From Paenibacillus sp. FSL R5-0766 (lineage in GTDB: Bacteria; Bacillota; Bacilli; Paenibacillales; Paenibacillaceae): DNA of 64,000 nucleotides. The notes below the pieces were generated by a model. It was not told the origin of the DNA and made no database searches. It saw only the letters and a list, made by a program, of their open reading frames with translations. A program made the position numbers and the translations under genes. The stretch's first letter is position 1. The number at the start of each line of letters is the position of its first letter. The DNA lies in NCBI RefSeq assembly GCF_037971845.1, contig NZ_CP150227.1, positions 6,820,001-6,884,000 on the forward strand. The letters are read 5' to 3'. This document shows, in pieces, positions 8,062-19,668 of this stretch.

Positions 8062-9930
8062 ATGGGTAACAGGAAAGCGGTCTGGATTCTGGTCTTTGCA
8101 CTCACGTTCACCCTGTTTGGACTTCATCCTGAACGAACAAGCGCAGCAAGTGTCACGATAACGAACGGTACCGATTGGATCGACACTGCAGGCAATCCCA
8201 TCCATGCGAACAGCGGCAACATTCTGCAGGTAGGCTCGACGTATTATCTGTACGGTGAACATGCAGTGGGCGGCAGATTCGACAGTGTGAACGTCTACAC
8301 CTCCACCGATCTGAAGAACTGGACTTTCAGCAATACCATCCTGACGAAAGATTCCGCAACCGAGCTAGCCTCCAGCAAAATTGAACGTCCCAAAGTCATC
8401 TATAACGCCTCCACCAATCAGTATGTGCTCTGGGCACACTATGAGAACGGTACAGACTACAACCTCGGACGTGTAGCGGTCGCAACAAGCAATACCCCGA
8501 ATGGCAAATTCACCTATGAGGGCAGCTTCCGCCCACTGAATTATGAGTCCCGTGACATGACCGTCTTTGTTGATACAGATGGCACAGGTTATCTGGTTAC
8601 GGCTTCACGCAAAAATGGCGGTGCCAATGATACGATGGCTATTTTCAAAATGAATGCAAGTTACACCGGAATACAGTCCTTCGAGGGCTGGTTGTTCGAG
8701 AACGCCTACCGTGAAGCACCTGCCGTTGTGAAAAAAGGAAACCGTTACTATCTCTTCACCTCTCAAGCCGCTGGCTGGTATCCGAATCAGGGCGCTTATG
8801 CTACAGCAACTTCCATGACGGGTCCATGGACTGCGCTTACGCCATATGGCAATCCATCTGCCTTCGGTTCGCAGATTCACGATATTGCCGCGATTACAGG
8901 CAGCAACACCACATCTTACATCTACATGGGGGATCGCTGGAATCCGATGAACCTCGGAGAGCACAAACATATCTGGCTGCCGCTAACCTTGAATGATTCG
9001 AACGGAACAGCATCACTGGAGTGGTATACAACATGGAATATCGATGCAGTAACGGGTGCGGTAACACCGCCTGCTCTCGTCAATCATGCACAAGGCAAAA
9101 CAGCTACCGCCATCTCCACAGCCTCCGGATCGTCTGCATCCAACGTCAATGATGGCAACTACCAGACTTCATGGGTGGCTTCCTCCAATAGCTGGCCTGC
9201 CTGGTGGCAGGTGGACTTCGGCGCACCAAAGACGATCACCGAGATCGACACGTCCTGGTTTATGTATAAAGGCTCCGAAGGGTATTACAAATACAAAATC
9301 GAGATTAGCAACGATGGTGTCAATTACTCTACCTTGGATCGCACCAACAATCTGACCTATGGTTTTACAACAGATGCTGTGCATTTCACAGCTCGTTATG
9401 TACGGATCAATATGGTGAACGCCGTCTTGTGGAATAATCCGGGGAACTGGTATACCCCGACTCTGCACGAGGTCAAAATGTGGGGTCCTGCAACACCGGA
9501 AGCCACAGGTTATAGCCGGTTCAGTTCGCACAACGTTCCGGATCAATACATCCGTCACGCCAACTACATCGCACGCATTGATGCCAACGTCTCCCCTGCT
9601 CTGGATTCCCAGTTCCGCGTTGTACCGGGGCTGGCAAGTTCCACAGGCATATCCCTGGAGTCCATCAACTTCCCAGGCTACTTCCTGAAGCGTAATGCCA
9701 GCAATAAAATTGTACTTGAAGCTTACGCCGACACCTCCGCCTATAAGGGAGATGCTACGTTCCTGAGCAGCCCTGGTTGGGCTGACAGCACCAAAGTATC
9801 CCTACAATCGTACAGTCAGCCCGGATATTACATCCGGCATTATGATTACGTATTACAGCTCGATGCCATCTACGCATCCAGCAGCTCGACTGTGAAAAAT
9901 GATGCCACATTTGGTCGAACTAATTTTTAA
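8062..9930 (+). CDS. Secreted GH43 enzyme (exo-beta-1,3-galactanase-like) with F5/8-type C and AbfB modules
   Basis: This secreted glycosidase has 622 aa. A signal peptide (1-29, ending SAAS) is followed by a five-bladed GH43 domain (about 32-345) opening with ITNGTDWIDTAGNPIHANSG, as in beta-1,3-galactanases (GH43 subfamily 24). The general acid is probably Glu218 in the motif YREAPAV. Gln271 in GSQIHD may replace the usual catalytic Asp base, as known for that subfamily. A CBM32-like F5/8 C module (about 350-480) and an AbfB/CBM42-like beta-trefoil (about 487-622) follow and suggest arabinogalactan binding. The start is ATG 8062, 8 nt after GGAGG. Expression is probably catabolite-repressed. 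An arabinan-active GH43 is the alternative. Confidence 0.85.
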   Translation: MGNRKAVWILVFALTFTLFGLHPERTSAASVTITNGTDWIDTAGNPIHANSGNILQVGSTYYLYGEHAVGGRFDSVNVYTSTDLKNWTFSNTILTKDSATELASSKIERPKVIYNASTNQYVLWAHYENGTDYNLGRVAVATSNTPNGKFTYEGSFRPLNYESRDMTVFVDTDGTGYLVTASRKNGGANDTMAIFKMNASYTGIQSFEGWLFENAYREAPAVVKKGNRYYLFTSQAAGWYPNQGAYATATSMTGPWTALTPYGNPSAFGSQIHDIAAITGSNTTSYIYMGDRWNPMNLGEHKHIWLPLTLNDSNGTASLEWYTTWNIDAVTGAVTPPALVNHAQGKTATAISTASGSSASNVNDGNYQTSWVASSNSWPAWWQVDFGAPKTITEIDTSWFMYKGSEGYYKYKIEISNDGVNYSTLDRTNNLTYGFTTDAVHFTARYVRINMVNAVLWNNPGNWYTPTLHEVKMWGPATPEATGYSRFSSHNVPDQYIRHANYIARIDANVSPALDSQFRVVPGLASSTGISLESINFPGYFLKRNASNKIVLEAYADTSAYKGDATFLSSPGWADSTKVSLQSYSQPGYYIRHYDYVLQLDAIYASSSSTVKNDATFGRTNF

Positions 9931-10099
9931 GAAAATAAATTCGAGTTGAGATACAGCTACAATTTATATATTTCATCCGTAGTGATACCATCGGCTACCC
10001 ATGTTCCAGATCGTTCATAACTCCTTGCTCGATCTGATATACCTTAACGCGTATCTATTTTTAACACCAGATCGTCTCCATGTACCGGGACTATTAATA

Positions 10100-12002
10100 G
10101 AGTAGGAGACTGCCCATTAGTTGGACAGTCGACCTCTCACACCACCGTACGTACCGTTCGGTATACGGCGGTTCAACCGTTTAAGTGCAGTTGCCGTAAG
10201 CGCTCGTATTGTGCAGGGAAGTCATAATTCCCTGCCTGTGCGAGCCTTTCGTTTGTTACAGAGCGATTCAACACCGCGCTTCCAGCAATTCGCCAGTAGC
10301 CCAGCCTTGTATTTCCCCATTGGTACGCCTGCCATTCCGGTATCCCTAGCTTTCGTAGGTTATCTACCTTCGTTCTCGGTTTCTTCCACTGCTTCCAGAT
10401 GTACATCCGCATTCGTCTTCTCAGCCATTCATTCCAGCTTTGCAGGATTCGCTTCATGTCCGCTACGTAAAAGTAACCAACCCATCCTCGAATGTAGACC
10501 TTCACGCTTTCCATGACTTGCCTTGCATTTCTGCCTTGGCTTCGGCCTGTTAGTTCCTTCAACTTCTTCTTCGCTTTGGCCAGAGACTCTCGGTGTACGC
10601 GTATGTATACACCGTTTTTATTCTTGCCCAGAGCGAATCCTAGAAATTTGAAGTGCTTCTGCGACAGGACGCTCACGACCTTGCTTTTCCGCATGTTCAT
10701 TTGGAGCTTGAGCCTCTGCTCCAGCACCGTTCGGCCAGATTCCAGCAGTCTTTTCGCTGCCCGCTTACTCTTCGCCAAGATCACGATGTCGTCCGCGTAC
10801 CGAATCACCTTCACGCCTCGCTTTTCCATCTCCTGATCGAACTCGTTCAGATAGATATTCGCTAGTAAAGGCGACAAGGGACCACCTTGTGGTGAGCCTT
10901 CTTCCGTTCTGCGCCGCACGCCGCTCTCCATGACTCCGCTTTTCAGATATTTCTTGATCAGGTCGATGACGCGCCTGTCCTGAATCTGTTTTCGCAGTAT
11001 GTTCAGCAGAAGTTCATGATTTAGGGTGTCGAAGTATTGAGACAGATCAATTTCGGCTGCATGACCGTATCCTTGTTCTGCGCAAGTTTTGACTTTGCGA
11101 ATCGCTTGCTGCGCACTTCTCCCCGGACGGTAACCATAGCTTCCTTCCGAAAAGAGTGGCTCGAACACAGGTTGCAGCGTTTGAGCGATCGCTTGTTGGA
11201 CGACCCGATCGATTACCGTCGGGATGCCTAGCTTTCGAACGCCGCTTCCATCTGGTTTGGGGATTTCTTTTCGCCTTACCGGGCTTGGTCGATATGTACC
11301 CTCCCGAATACGCTGTAAAAGTTCGTCTCTGTTTTCTCGTAGCCACGGAAGCGCCGCTTCGACCGTCATTCCATCGATTCCTGGTGCTCCGTGGTTACGT
11401 TTGACCCGCTGATATGCCCGGTTCAGATTTTCTCTGTCCAGTATGACCTCCAGCAGGTCCTCTGCACCGTCTCTTTCTCTACTTTCCCGAGTATCGATAC
11501 TCCGCACTCCTGCATACCCTTCGCGTTCCACGCGTTCTCTTTGCCGGTAGCCCTTCCGGTATTCTGCTTTCATTGCATCGACTCTCCTTTCAGTTTGTAC
11601 TTGAGACATACGATTGTTCGGTCCTTCCCGAAAAAAAAAAAAACCTTACGGTACTATGACCTCTGCTGACTTCTCACCACAAGCTTTACTCCGTTTTTCG
11701 GATTTTTTTTTTTCCTACTTGACGTCAGTGAGACCTCCCCGGGTAAGAGCGATAACCTTCCCCTCATCCATCTGCCACATTTACATGCCGGAATTCGGGC
11801 AGTATTGGACTTCGCTTTGGCTTGCAAGCTCGTCCGTTCCACCATGCCTTGTATGTGATTTCTGTTCGTCAGACCGAGGGTTTGCCTCCGGCTTCCTTCA
11901 GATTCCGCCTCGCGACGGACACCCTTGCCCTTGGCTAACAGTTCCTACTGCCAAGCCTGTAGCGGACTTTCACCGCCAAGTTATCGCCCATGCCGGGCGC
12001 AC
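10100..12002 (-). mobile_element. Group II intron (bacterial class C type), about 1.9 kb
   Basis: The minus strand begins with GTGCGCC at 12002, the conserved 5' end, and contains an LtrA-type reverse transcriptase ORF. Downstream of that ORF is a domain V-like hairpin (about 10130-10165, ACCGCCGTA/TACGGTGGT) and a domain VI-like hairpin (GACTGTCC/GGGCAGTC, about 10106-10133). The exact 3' end, near 10098-10102, is uncertain by a few bases. The 5' end lies 7 nt after the terminator stem of the 7-kb gene, the known target preference of class IIC introns. About 390 nt of ribozyme (domains I-IV) precede the ORF, including long A and T runs. Confidence 0.85.
10173..11609 (-). CDS. ltrA: Group II intron reverse transcriptase/maturase
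   Basis: This 478-aa intron-encoded protein assists splicing and retrohoming of its host intron. An N-terminal RT-0/1 region is followed by the [13 protein letters not shown] and [15 protein letters not shown] blocks, [14 protein letters not shown] (RT-4) and the catalytic YADD at 271-274. The maturase/GIIM region (about 355-460) contains the motif YIRGWVGYF. No HNH endonuclease follows, as usual in class C. The start is uncertain: ATG 11609 follows GGAAGGAC at about 10 nt, while ATG 11573 follows AAAGGAG. The frame is intact with all RT motifs, so it may still be active. Confidence 0.95.
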   Translation of the reverse strand: MSQVQTERRVDAMKAEYRKGYRQRERVEREGYAGVRSIDTRESRERDGAEDLLEVILDRENLNRAYQRVKRNHGAPGIDGMTVEAALPWLRENRDELLQRIREGTYRPSPVRRKEIPKPDGSGVRKLGIPTVIDRVVQQAIAQTLQPVFEPLFSEGSYGYRPGRSAQQAIRKVKTCAEQGYGHAAEIDLSQYFDTLNHELLLNILRKQIQDRRVIDLIKKYLKSGVMESGVRRRTEEGSPQGGPLSPLLANIYLNEFDQEMEKRGVKVIRYADDIVILAKSKRAAKRLLESGRTVLEQRLKLQMNMRKSKVVSVLSQKHFKFLGFALGKNKNGVYIRVHRESLAKAKKKLKELTGRSQGRNARQVMESVKVYIRGWVGYFYVADMKRILQSWNEWLRRRMRMYIWKQWKKPRTKVDNLRKLGIPEWQAYQWGNTRLGYWRIAGSAVLNRSVTNERLAQAGNYDFPAQYERLRQLHLNG

Positions 12003-12008
12003 AAGCAG

Positions 12009-12038
12009 AAAAGCCTACTCCAACGGGAGTAGGCTTTT
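12009..12038 (-). terminator. Terminator of the giant SLH gene and target of the intron
   Basis: A 13-bp stem, AAAAGCCTACTCC (12009-12021) with GGAGTAGGCTTTT (12026-12038). The group II intron starts 7 nt beyond it on the minus strand. Confidence 0.85.
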
Positions 12039-12056
12039 CTGTGCTATCGAATGTGA

Positions 12057-15000
12057 TTACGGGGCCGGAACATATTTCATTAAGAACCCCTTACCGTTAT
12101 TATCCATGTCTCCGTCTTTTACATCTGAATAGCTCACATAAATGTTGTCGTTGCTGTCTATGACAAGATCGATATTCCTAGGCACATCTGTAGAGAAGCC
12201 GAGATTGCCGACGGGAACCCAACCGTTGTCATATTTCATCACGCTCATCCGATCCCCGCGTGTACCATCTTGATAAGCCACATAAAGAGTTCCCTGACTG
12301 TCAAAATCGAAGCTTGCTCCACTAGTCTGACCTACCGTGAAGTCTGAATTGGCGACAGTTTCCCAAGCGGAGTTAATATATCTCATCACGGTCAATTTTG
12401 AATCACTCCTGTAAACCACATAAGGTATATTATTTGGATCGAATGCAAATGATATTGCACCTTCCAGATCCTCCGGAAGATTCGGGTTTCCGAATTTCGA
12501 ATCTCCAACAGTCTCCCAAGCGCCATTTACGTATTTCTCAAATAGGGTACCACGAGTATAGTTCGTATCCATGACTGTATACGTTTGAAGTACATATGGG
12601 ATGTTTTTTTGGTCCAATTGGAAATCTAGTGTATGAACATTCTTTCCATTTAATCCATCACCGTCGCTTACACTCACCCAATTGTTCCCTTCATATTTTA
12701 TCACCTTGGGTGCATCCTGATTGTCGTCATGAAGAACATACGCTACATAAGGATTATCATTGCTGTCGAAAGAAATAGATACTCTTTTCACATAATCGAT
12801 ATCTGTATTGCCTACGAACTCCCAAGCGGTACCGTTATACTTACTCACTGTTAATACATCACTAATAGAAACAACGTAAACATTATCCTGGCTGTCTATG
12901 GCGATTTCACTTCCACGGTACTTCTCATCTCCAACGCTCTTCCAGCTGCCTCCCTCGTATTTTATAACCGATGTAAAGCTTATTGCATAAGGAGTTCCGT
13001 GACTGTCGACTGCGAATTTTAATTCCATCATTCGTTCGATCGCATCGCCTACGTTGTGCCACGGCGATATCGTCCACTTCGCGAACAGAGTGATATCTGC
13101 CTTCACCTCTGTCGTGAAGTCGTAGGCGGTCGTTCCCTCAAGGTCGCTGTACCAGCCTTCGAACGTATATCCATCCCACATCGGGGCGTTAGGTACCACA
13201 GCCTTGTCGCCAGAATTCACCGTCTGGCTCTCTACGGAAGATCCGCCGTTACTGTTGAAGGTTACCGTGTAACCGTTCGATGTCCATTTCGCATACAACG
13301 TAAGGTTAGCCGTCACAGATGTTGAGAAGCTGTAGGCTTCACTCAGACCACTGTCACTATACCAGCCGCCGAACGTATACCCGTTCTTCGTTGGAGCATC
13401 CGGTGCCGCAGCTTTGCCGCCGTATTCGACCGTCTGGGCCTCTACTACCGTTCCACCGTTACTGTCGAAGCTGACTGTATAAGTGGTTGTCCATTTCGCG
13501 TACAGCGTGAGATTCGCTGTCACCGGCGTTGTGAAGCTGTACGCTTCACTCAGACCGATATCGCTGTACCAGCCACCAAACACATAGCCTGCCTTCGTCG
13601 GGTCGGCAGGGGCAGAAGCGGTGTCGCCGTCATCCACCGAAAGACTCGTTACAGTTGATCCACCGTTGCTATTGAAGCTCACCGTATAGCTGTTCTTCGT
13701 CCACTTCGCGTACAGCGTAAGGTCGCTCGTCACCCCAGCAGTGAAGCCGTAAGCCGTCGTCAGGACGCTATCGCTGTACCAACCGCCGAACGTATATCCT
13801 GTGCGTGTTGGGGCAGTTGGGGCCGTAGCCACAGCGTTTTCGTTCACTGTCTGATTTGCCACATTCGACCCGCCGTTACTCTGGAAGCTCACCGTATAAG
13901 TTTTTTTCTGCTCAACCGTCCACTTCGCATACAAGGTAATATTTGCGTTCACCACAGCTGTGGTGAAGTCATAAGCGGTCGTCAAGCCGCTGTCACTGTA
14001 CCAGCCGCTGAATACATAGCCTTCAAGCTCCGGTGTGCCAGGTGCCACCGCCTTGGCGCCTTCGTTCACCCTCTGATCGGTAACCTCCGACCCACCGTTA
14101 CTATCGAAGCTCACCGTGTAGCTTAGCATCCACTTCGCATACAACGTAAGATTGTCCGTCACCGGTGACGTGAATTCGTAGGCAGCCGTCAATGCACTGT
14201 CGCTGTACCAGCCGCCGAATACATAGCCGTCCTTCGCCGGCTCGATCGGCTCAACGGCCAGGTCGCCATATCCCACCGTCTGATCAGCCACTTCTTCTGA
14301 CCCACCGTTGCTATTGAAGCTTACCGTGTATTCGTTCAGCGTCCATTGTGCAGTGAACTTGACATTCTCCGCAGGCATCGTAGTCGGAGGAACCGGCAAC
14401 CATCCAGCGAAGATATGCCCTTGCCATGTCGGATCACCCAGGTGTAACCCCGTCGTAGCTCCGAACGGTACGTCCACGACCTTTGTCACCGTGCCAGAGC
14501 CATTGTAATCAATCGTCATGCTGTAAGCGTCACGCTTGTAATACAACTTCAGCACCGTTGTGCCGTCACCTGCTATTTGTTCTGCCAGCACCGTTCCCGG
14601 AATACTTTGATCAAGCGTAAAGCCCGCATAAGACTTCGGCGTTACATCCGTCAGATTCGCCTCGGCGCCGGTGGTGCCACGATACGATTCTGTATCGGCC
14701 ACCGTATAGGTGTTGCTTGCCACATTCTGCTTCAAGTACACCACTTTATAAGGCGTGTCTTCTTTTGGGTTCCACGTTGCGGTATACGTAGTGCTTGCAG
14801 TCGGCATCGTGCTCGGCACCTCCGGTGACCAACCGGCAAACGTATAGCCCGGTCTTGTCGGTACAGGGATGCGAGCCGCGATGTTCTTGCCGAATTGCTC
14901 CGTGACCGTACTTCCGGGAGCCCCGGCATAGCCTAAGTCAAAGGTCATGGTTCGATTCGTCGGATAATAATCAATCTGAACGACCGTAGAGCCGTCGCCC

Positions 15001-18000
15001 TTGATATACACTCCGCCTACCGTACCGTTCGTATAGCCTTGGTCCTTGAAGCGGTCAGAGGTGATCCGAATCTCCGTACCGGTTGTTCCAGTCAATTGTT
15101 CCGTATACGCAGGAAGCAGCGATGCCTTTGTATTCGGGTCGATCAAATAATGCTCTACCGTATACGGCGTATTTGCATTTGCAGTCCAGTGCGCGTACAG
15201 AACACGATCCTCCGCTGGCATCCGGCTCGGAATTGTCACCTTCGTTCCGCCGGTAGCTGCTGTATACCAGCCGTCAAAGGTGTATCCCGGATAGACCGGG
15301 GTGGTCACGTTGAGCGCCGCATTATAAGCGGCAACAACAACCTGGGTCACTCCGCCGTTCTCCGGGTCAAGTTGGAAGGTATAGTCGCCTTCTCTGGCAA
15401 GCCAAGTCAACGGAATCGTGCGCTTGAGCGGATCAGATGTGAACGTCAACGGCGCATTTTTCCAGGTGATCACCAAGTTGCCCGTACTCACCGGAACGCT
15501 CGTGTTCACCACTTCGATCTTCTGGGTACTCGAGTTATACTTGAAATTCGCATTGTCTACTTGAATATCGAACTTCGACGGATTGTACGCCGGATCTTTC
15601 GAATTATGATACGACTGGTTACCCGTAACGCCGGTCATCAAGTCGAATGTCTTCATCGTAAGCAACGACTCCGGAACAGCGATGGATTTCGCGGCGCCTG
15701 CCAAGGTAAATCCGAGTTTATCATCCTGCGGATAGGCGAAGTCGTATACATTCTTATGTTCCCCTACCGTATAAAGCGGCCATGTGTCCTCATACACCGG
15801 TGCACTGGCCGAGACAGCCCCGTCGCCCAATTGGGCTCCTACCTCTACCTCCAAATAGATGCCAAGCTCGATGTACAGGGCTCCGGAAGAGCTGGTGGAC
15901 TTCAACCCGTTCGCATTTTTCAACTGGTAGTAGAAGTATCCCCACAAGTTCACATAAGCGCCAGGCTCCACAGAAAGTCCGATGCTGTTCAGATCGACAC
16001 TTCCAAGCCCTGCTTTCACCTCCATATGAACCCCGGCCCGCAAGCCGATCGTCCCCATGACATAGAAGGTAAACTGGTATTCGCCGTCACCCGGCAAGCT
16101 TACAGTGTTGCTGGTGCCTGTGAAGGCAAACACACGCAGATTAACCGAGTAACGCTTGGCTGTCTTGTAGTTGAAATCAGCTCCTATCGAGAGATTAACA
16201 TTGGCGCTGACAACGAAATCTGCTACAAATTTGACTTCAACGGTACCCATAGCCACGCGCACGCTTTTTGCGACGATTTGCTTCTTGATTAACGGAATCC
16301 AATCCGTCTCGTTCTCCATCATCTCTTTGTACTGGGCTCTTAGCGCCGCCGCGTCGACTCCGGTATCTTGCACACCCTCGAGCAACGCTCGAACTTCTGT
16401 CGCGATGTCCCGCACCTGACCCAGCTTGCCAGCTTTTTTCTGCCCCAGCCAATCATTCAGCGCATCGTTTAACTTATCGTGTTTGACGGTAGCAATCTCC
16501 GCCGTGATATTGATCCCGGTATACGTGTAGGCATCCAGATTTGCGGTGATCACATAATCATCAATGCTGTACCAGTAAGGAATCCCCCACTTGGTCAGCC
16601 AATGCCCTTGCAGATCCCCGTTGATTGCGAGATCCAGGCTCATTTCCTGAAGGAAGGTACCGGTCATATGAATGACAAGGTCGCTCTCGTCATTGATCTT
16701 CACAACAATATCGGCGCCCACTTGCAGCGAAGCACTTACGCCAGAGGTTCGGCCGTTAATATTTTTCAGATTGGTGCCGAGCGAAGCGTCGACGGTCAGA
16801 TTCTTCACACTTACCTTGCCCAAGCTGCTTGAGGACGCCAGGAAGGACTGGGCCTTGATCTCCTTGATCTCCTTCGTCTCCATGGCTAGATCGGATAGAT
16901 AATCTGCGGCTTGATCGACGAATCCGCTGGCGATCGCTTGCTGCTCGATTTGCTCTTCAAGCTGCGCGATCTGCTCTTCTGACAGCAGATCCTCACCGTT
17001 AATCGCTTGCTGCTGATAGATGTTGAAGACATTCTCGATATCTTCTAAGGTGGCATCCGTATAGGTAATGACATCCATCTCCGCCGCAGGCGTAACCGAG
17101 GTAATGCGCCCATAGCTAATTACCTCGGAATGTTCCTGGGCGAAATCCCCTTCATAGAAACCGATAAAGTCGCCCACATCAACCGTGGTCAGCTCATCCA
17201 GACCGAAGGGCTCATATACGCTGTTGCTGTAGTTCATCACGGTGTGCTCAACCGTGATGGAATGGTTGCCAGGTTCTCCATCCGTGTCCGCCTTTACACT
17301 CACCGGCAGCACATCCGGCTTGAATAACACTTGCTCCGCATCCGCGTGATCATAAGTGTAGTTGCTGCCTTCTATCGCCGTGATGCGGACATAAGCGATA
17401 TCGCCAGCGTCGATCCCATCCGTTTCTACCGTTCGCAGGTCGGGACGGACTCCTTCGTAGATGGCGACGGTATCGCCAACTTGAATAGCGGTACTTCCGT
17501 TGTAAGTGAACGTTCCACCGCCTGCATTCGCCTCAGCGAGCGCATTATCGCTGCCACCCACTTTTGTGGTGACTACCGGAATCGCGGGCGAATCCACATC
17601 CGCGCCATTCAGCATCATCTTCGAGACATCCGCGAAGCGCAGATAAACCATGTCCGAACTCAATGGAATATTCATAACTTCTTGTTTGGCGACACTAAAA
17701 ACATAAATGCTCGTCGTTGCGTCTTGACCCTGGAAGGACAGGTTGTCGTCCGTCAACGTAAGTTGATAGGTGTTGCCTTCTACGAACTTACCGTTTTTCG
17801 CTGCGGACGCTACCGTAAATGCACCGTTCCCACCGGTGACGGTAATACCCTCGAAGTCAGGGTTCGCCATGTCCTCGAACGTCATCCCTGCTTGTACATC
17901 AGATGCCGTCAGGCTACCTGTCGCATCTTTTACAACGATGGTGAAGTCCGGCGCGACATTCAGCACCGAGTAGCTGGGAATGCTCTGTACGGCATTACTC

Positions 18001-19094
18001 ACGTTATCCACATACTTCGCATACAACTTCGTATCGGTGGTAACGGTACTGCCATTCGCAAAGATGAGCGAAAAATCGCTATCTCTAAACCACCCTTGGA
18101 AAATTTCCCCTTCCTTTGTTGGGGCAGGCAGGTTATTGAGCACTTCTCCTTGCCGCACCGTCTGCGCCTTGACTGCTGTGCCTCCGTTGCTCTCGAACGT
18201 AAGCGTATACGTAGCGGAATCGGTACCCGTGCCGGGGCTACCTCCGTTTCCTCCAGGCGTTCCGCCACCGCTATTACCGCCGGGTGTTGTCGGTGTTGGT
18301 GTTGGTGTTGGTGTTGGTGTTGGTGTTGGTGTTGGTGTTGGTGTTGGTGTCACTGGGGCTTGATTCTGATTTTTCCACGCCTCCACAACTGCGTTGTTAC
18401 GCATGAAGAGAACCGCCGCTTCCGCGCGAGTTGCTTGGGCATTCGGATTAAAATGTCCATTCCCGTCTCCGGTGAACACGCCGGCTTGCCACAGTTTGAC
18501 TACTGCGTCAACCGCCCAAGGCGATACATCGGCGAGATCACCCGGCTCCGTCGTTACGGGATTAGCGGTTTGATAGGAAATCTGTTCGCTTTCAAAATAC
18601 CGCAACGTCATCGTTGCCATTTGCTCTCTGGATACGATGGCATCCGGGGAATATTTCCGATCACCCGTACCGTCGGTAATCCCCTTCTTAACCGCCCATT
18701 CGACATAAGGCGCATACCAAATGCCAGCCTTCACATCGGCAAAACTTGAGGTGGAATATTCCCCTACATCCACGCCTGCCATGCGTCCGAGTGCCGTCAC
18801 ATACATAGCACGCGTCATTGTGCCCTTGGGCAAGAAGGTGTTCGTGTCTGTTCCGCTGAATATGCCCTTCTCCTGCACATGAACGACTGCATCATAGAAC
18901 CAGTCCGTCGGACTCACATCTTGGAACCCACTGGGTTTGTTCACTGTTGTCTGCTGCATCGGTAGTTCTGCCGCTGCTGCCGACTGCGCCGGAAATACGG
19001 GCACGGCAGTCACCACCAGGCTTAAGACCAGCATCCACACCAGCATCCGCCAGCTCGACTTCCACCCCTGTCTTGTCGCTTTCTTCATGTTCAT
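12057..19094 (-). CDS. Giant SLH-anchored surface protein with InlB-type repeats (2345 aa)
   Basis: The signal peptide (about 1-42, ending AAAAE) is followed by three SLH domains (about 55-240, with the TRAMYV, SREQM and TRAEA motifs) that would bind pyruvylated cell-wall polymer. A Thr-Pro linker (about 248-270) comes from a hexanucleotide tandem repeat. One InlB-B (Listeria/Bacteroides) repeat follows, then a large unassigned region (about 370-1170), two MucBP-like segments alternating with divergent InlB repeats, and six canonical InlB-B repeats of about 70 aa (each ending LYAKW or similar). The last about 330 aa are repeated WxxVG and [11 protein letters not shown] units resembling propeller blades. 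A role in adhesion or binding is inferred. AAGGG lies 4 nt from ATG 19094 and 10 nt from ATG 19088, so either start is possible. Confidence 0.85.
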   Translation of the reverse strand: MNMKKATRQGWKSSWRMLVWMLVLSLVVTAVPVFPAQSAAAAELPMQQTTVNKPSGFQDVSPTDWFYDAVVHVQEKGIFSGTDTNTFLPKGTMTRAMYVTALGRMAGVDVGEYSTSSFADVKAGIWYAPYVEWAVKKGITDGTGDRKYSPDAIVSREQMATMTLRYFESEQISYQTANPVTTEPGDLADVSPWAVDAVVKLWQAGVFTGDGNGHFNPNAQATRAEAAVLFMRNNAVVEAWKNQNQAPVTPTPTPTPTPTPTPTPTPTPTTPGGNSGGGTPGGNGGSPGTGTDSATYTLTFESNGGTAVKAQTVRQGEVLNNLPAPTKEGEIFQGWFRDSDFSLIFANGSTVTTDTKLYAKYVDNVSNAVQSIPSYSVLNVAPDFTIVVKDATGSLTASDVQAGMTFEDMANPDFEGITVTGGNGAFTVASAAKNGKFVEGNTYQLTLTDDNLSFQGQDATTSIYVFSVAKQEVMNIPLSSDMVYLRFADVSKMMLNGADVDSPAIPVVTTKVGGSDNALAEANAGGGTFTYNGSTAIQVGDTVAIYEGVRPDLRTVETDGIDAGDIAYVRITAIEGSNYTYDHADAEQVLFKPDVLPVSVKADTDGEPGNHSITVEHTVMNYSNSVYEPFGLDELTTVDVGDFIGFYEGDFAQEHSEVISYGRITSVTPAAEMDVITYTDATLEDIENVFNIYQQQAINGEDLLSEEQIAQLEEQIEQQAIASGFVDQAADYLSDLAMETKEIKEIKAQSFLASSSSLGKVSVKNLTVDASLGTNLKNINGRTSGVSASLQVGADIVVKINDESDLVIHMTGTFLQEMSLDLAINGDLQGHWLTKWGIPYWYSIDDYVITANLDAYTYTGINITAEIATVKHDKLNDALNDWLGQKKAGKLGQVRDIATEVRALLEGVQDTGVDAAALRAQYKEMMENETDWIPLIKKQIVAKSVRVAMGTVEVKFVADFVVSANVNLSIGADFNYKTAKRYSVNLRVFAFTGTSNTVSLPGDGEYQFTFYVMGTIGLRAGVHMEVKAGLGSVDLNSIGLSVEPGAYVNLWGYFYYQLKNANGLKSTSSSGALYIELGIYLEVEVGAQLGDGAVSASAPVYEDTWPLYTVGEHKNVYDFAYPQDDKLGFTLAGAAKSIAVPESLLTMKTFDLMTGVTGNQSYHNSKDPAYNPSKFDIQVDNANFKYNSSTQKIEVVNTSVPVSTGNLVITWKNAPLTFTSDPLKRTIPLTWLAREGDYTFQLDPENGGVTQVVVAAYNAALNVTTPVYPGYTFDGWYTAATGGTKVTIPSRMPAEDRVLYAHWTANANTPYTVEHYLIDPNTKASLLPAYTEQLTGTTGTEIRITSDRFKDQGYTNGTVGGVYIKGDGSTVVQIDYYPTNRTMTFDLGYAGAPGSTVTEQFGKNIAARIPVPTRPGYTFAGWSPEVPSTMPTASTTYTATWNPKEDTPYKVVYLKQNVASNTYTVADTESYRGTTGAEANLTDVTPKSYAGFTLDQSIPGTVLAEQIAGDGTTVLKLYYKRDAYSMTIDYNGSGTVTKVVDVPFGATTGLHLGDPTWQGHIFAGWLPVPPTTMPAENVKFTAQWTLNEYTVSFNSNGGSEEVADQTVGYGDLAVEPIEPAKDGYVFGGWYSDSALTAAYEFTSPVTDNLTLYAKWMLSYTVSFDSNGGSEVTDQRVNEGAKAVAPGTPELEGYVFSGWYSDSGLTTAYDFTTAVVNANITLYAKWTVEQKKTYTVSFQSNGGSNVANQTVNENAVATAPTAPTRTGYTFGGWYSDSVLTTAYGFTAGVTSDLTLYAKWTKNSYTVSFNSNGGSTVTSLSVDDGDTASAPADPTKAGYVFGGWYSDIGLSEAYSFTTPVTANLTLYAKWTTTYTVSFDSNGGTVVEAQTVEYGGKAAAPDAPTKNGYTFGGWYSDSGLSEAYSFSTSVTANLTLYAKWTSNGYTVTFNSNGGSSVESQTVNSGDKAVVPNAPMWDGYTFEGWYSDLEGTTAYDFTTEVKADITLFAKWTISPWHNVGDAIERMMELKFAVDSHGTPYAISFTSVIKYEGGSWKSVGDEKYRGSEIAIDSQDNVYVVSISDVLTVSKYNGTAWEFVGNTDIDYVKRVSISFDSNDNPYVAYVLHDDNQDAPKVIKYEGNNWVSVSDGDGLNGKNVHTLDFQLDQKNIPYVLQTYTVMDTNYTRGTLFEKYVNGAWETVGDSKFGNPNLPEDLEGAISFAFDPNNIPYVVYRSDSKLTVMRYINSAWETVANSDFTVGQTSGASFDFDSQGTLYVAYQDGTRGDRMSVMKYDNGWVPVGNLGFSTDVPRNIDLVIDSNDNIYVSYSDVKDGDMDNNGKGFLMKYVPAP
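13065..14345 (-). repeat. Six tandem InlB-B repeat units within the giant SLH gene
   Basis: Each unit is about 205-215 bp and encodes a YTVSFxSNGG start, a GYxFGGWYSD middle and an LYAKW end. Units are similar at the DNA level but not identical. This coding repeat could expand or contract by recombination. Confidence 0.85.
18292..18350 (-). repeat. Hexanucleotide microsatellite encoding a (Thr-Pro)n linker
   Basis: GGTGTT is repeated almost ten times without error. Being in multiples of 6 bp, slippage would change linker length without shifting the frame, and so move the surface domains further from or closer to the wall. Confidence 0.85.
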
Positions 19095-19560
19095 TCATCC
19101 CTTCTATGTATAGATCAAACTAAAGTAACGACTTTTTAGAACCTTACAAAGAGCAGATTCATAATGATTAAAGACACTTTCGTTAAGCAAAAATTCAATG
19201 CTCTCTTCTCGCTAACAAACGCAACGTGATGGATGCGAAGTCGTTGAATATCAACTGCAGTGGAAACAAGCAGTCACGCGGAATCACTTGTTTCCTCCGA
19301 GCCTATGTGCTCGGCATGCGAGGATAAAGCGGGCGATCGCTTGGGCTGTTGCGTTGTTTGCGGCTAATTCGGGATCTGATACATTACACACTAGTCCAAA
19401 GCTGCTTCCAATTAGCAAATTCTATCGATATTTTCTCCTCCAATTCTATCATCCTAGATGGGCTGCTAGTGAATTATAAAGAAAACTTTAAGTAAGTAGC
19501 AGTTCATGAAACCAGCCTTCATGTAAGCACTGTCGCACTTGGCTTGAAAATCCGTCATAT
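19095..19560. other. Long upstream region of the giant SLH gene with clustered hairpins
   Basis: No gene is supported here. Between 19262 and 19314 lie two perfect hairpins back to back: GGAAACAAG/CTTGTTTCC (19262-19270 and 19287-19295) and CCGAGC/GCTCGG (19297-19302 and 19309-19314). A promoter-like TTAACG, 17 nt, TATGAA on the minus strand (about 19160-19190) lies closer to the SLH start. I could not match the hairpins to a known riboswitch. Confidence 0.4.
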
Positions 19561-19601
19561 AAAAAAAGGATTGGGCAATAGGAGACCCTTCTTACCCAAC
19601 C
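19561..19601 (-). terminator. Terminator of the minD-like gene
   Basis: On the minus strand GGTTGGG pairs with CCCAATCC, followed by seven T (19567-19561). Confidence 0.8.
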
Positions 19602-19668
19602 TCGGTATGCTAGTCTTTAATCTATTCCAGATGATTTGCATCTAAACGATCTCACACTCCAAAATCGA

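Noticed and set aside
13065..14345. Regularly spaced repeats that could suggest a CRISPR array
   Set aside because: Units are about 210 bp, lie in one open frame and encode InlB-B repeats. No short palindromic repeat with unique spacers is present.
18292..18350. GGTGTT tandem repeat as a regulatory or CRISPR-like array
   Set aside because: It is an in-frame Thr-Pro linker inside the SLH gene.
15039..18749. Long plus-strand ORFs (417 and 472 codons) opposite the giant SLH gene
   Set aside because: They are antisense to a well-supported coding frame with clear repeats and SLH motifs, have no ribosome binding site and give low-complexity Arg/Cys/His-rich products. They reflect codon bias.
19262..19350. 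Cyclic-di-GMP or c-di-AMP riboswitch before the giant SLH gene
   Set aside because: Hairpins are present but I could not find the conserved core sequences of either class on either strand.
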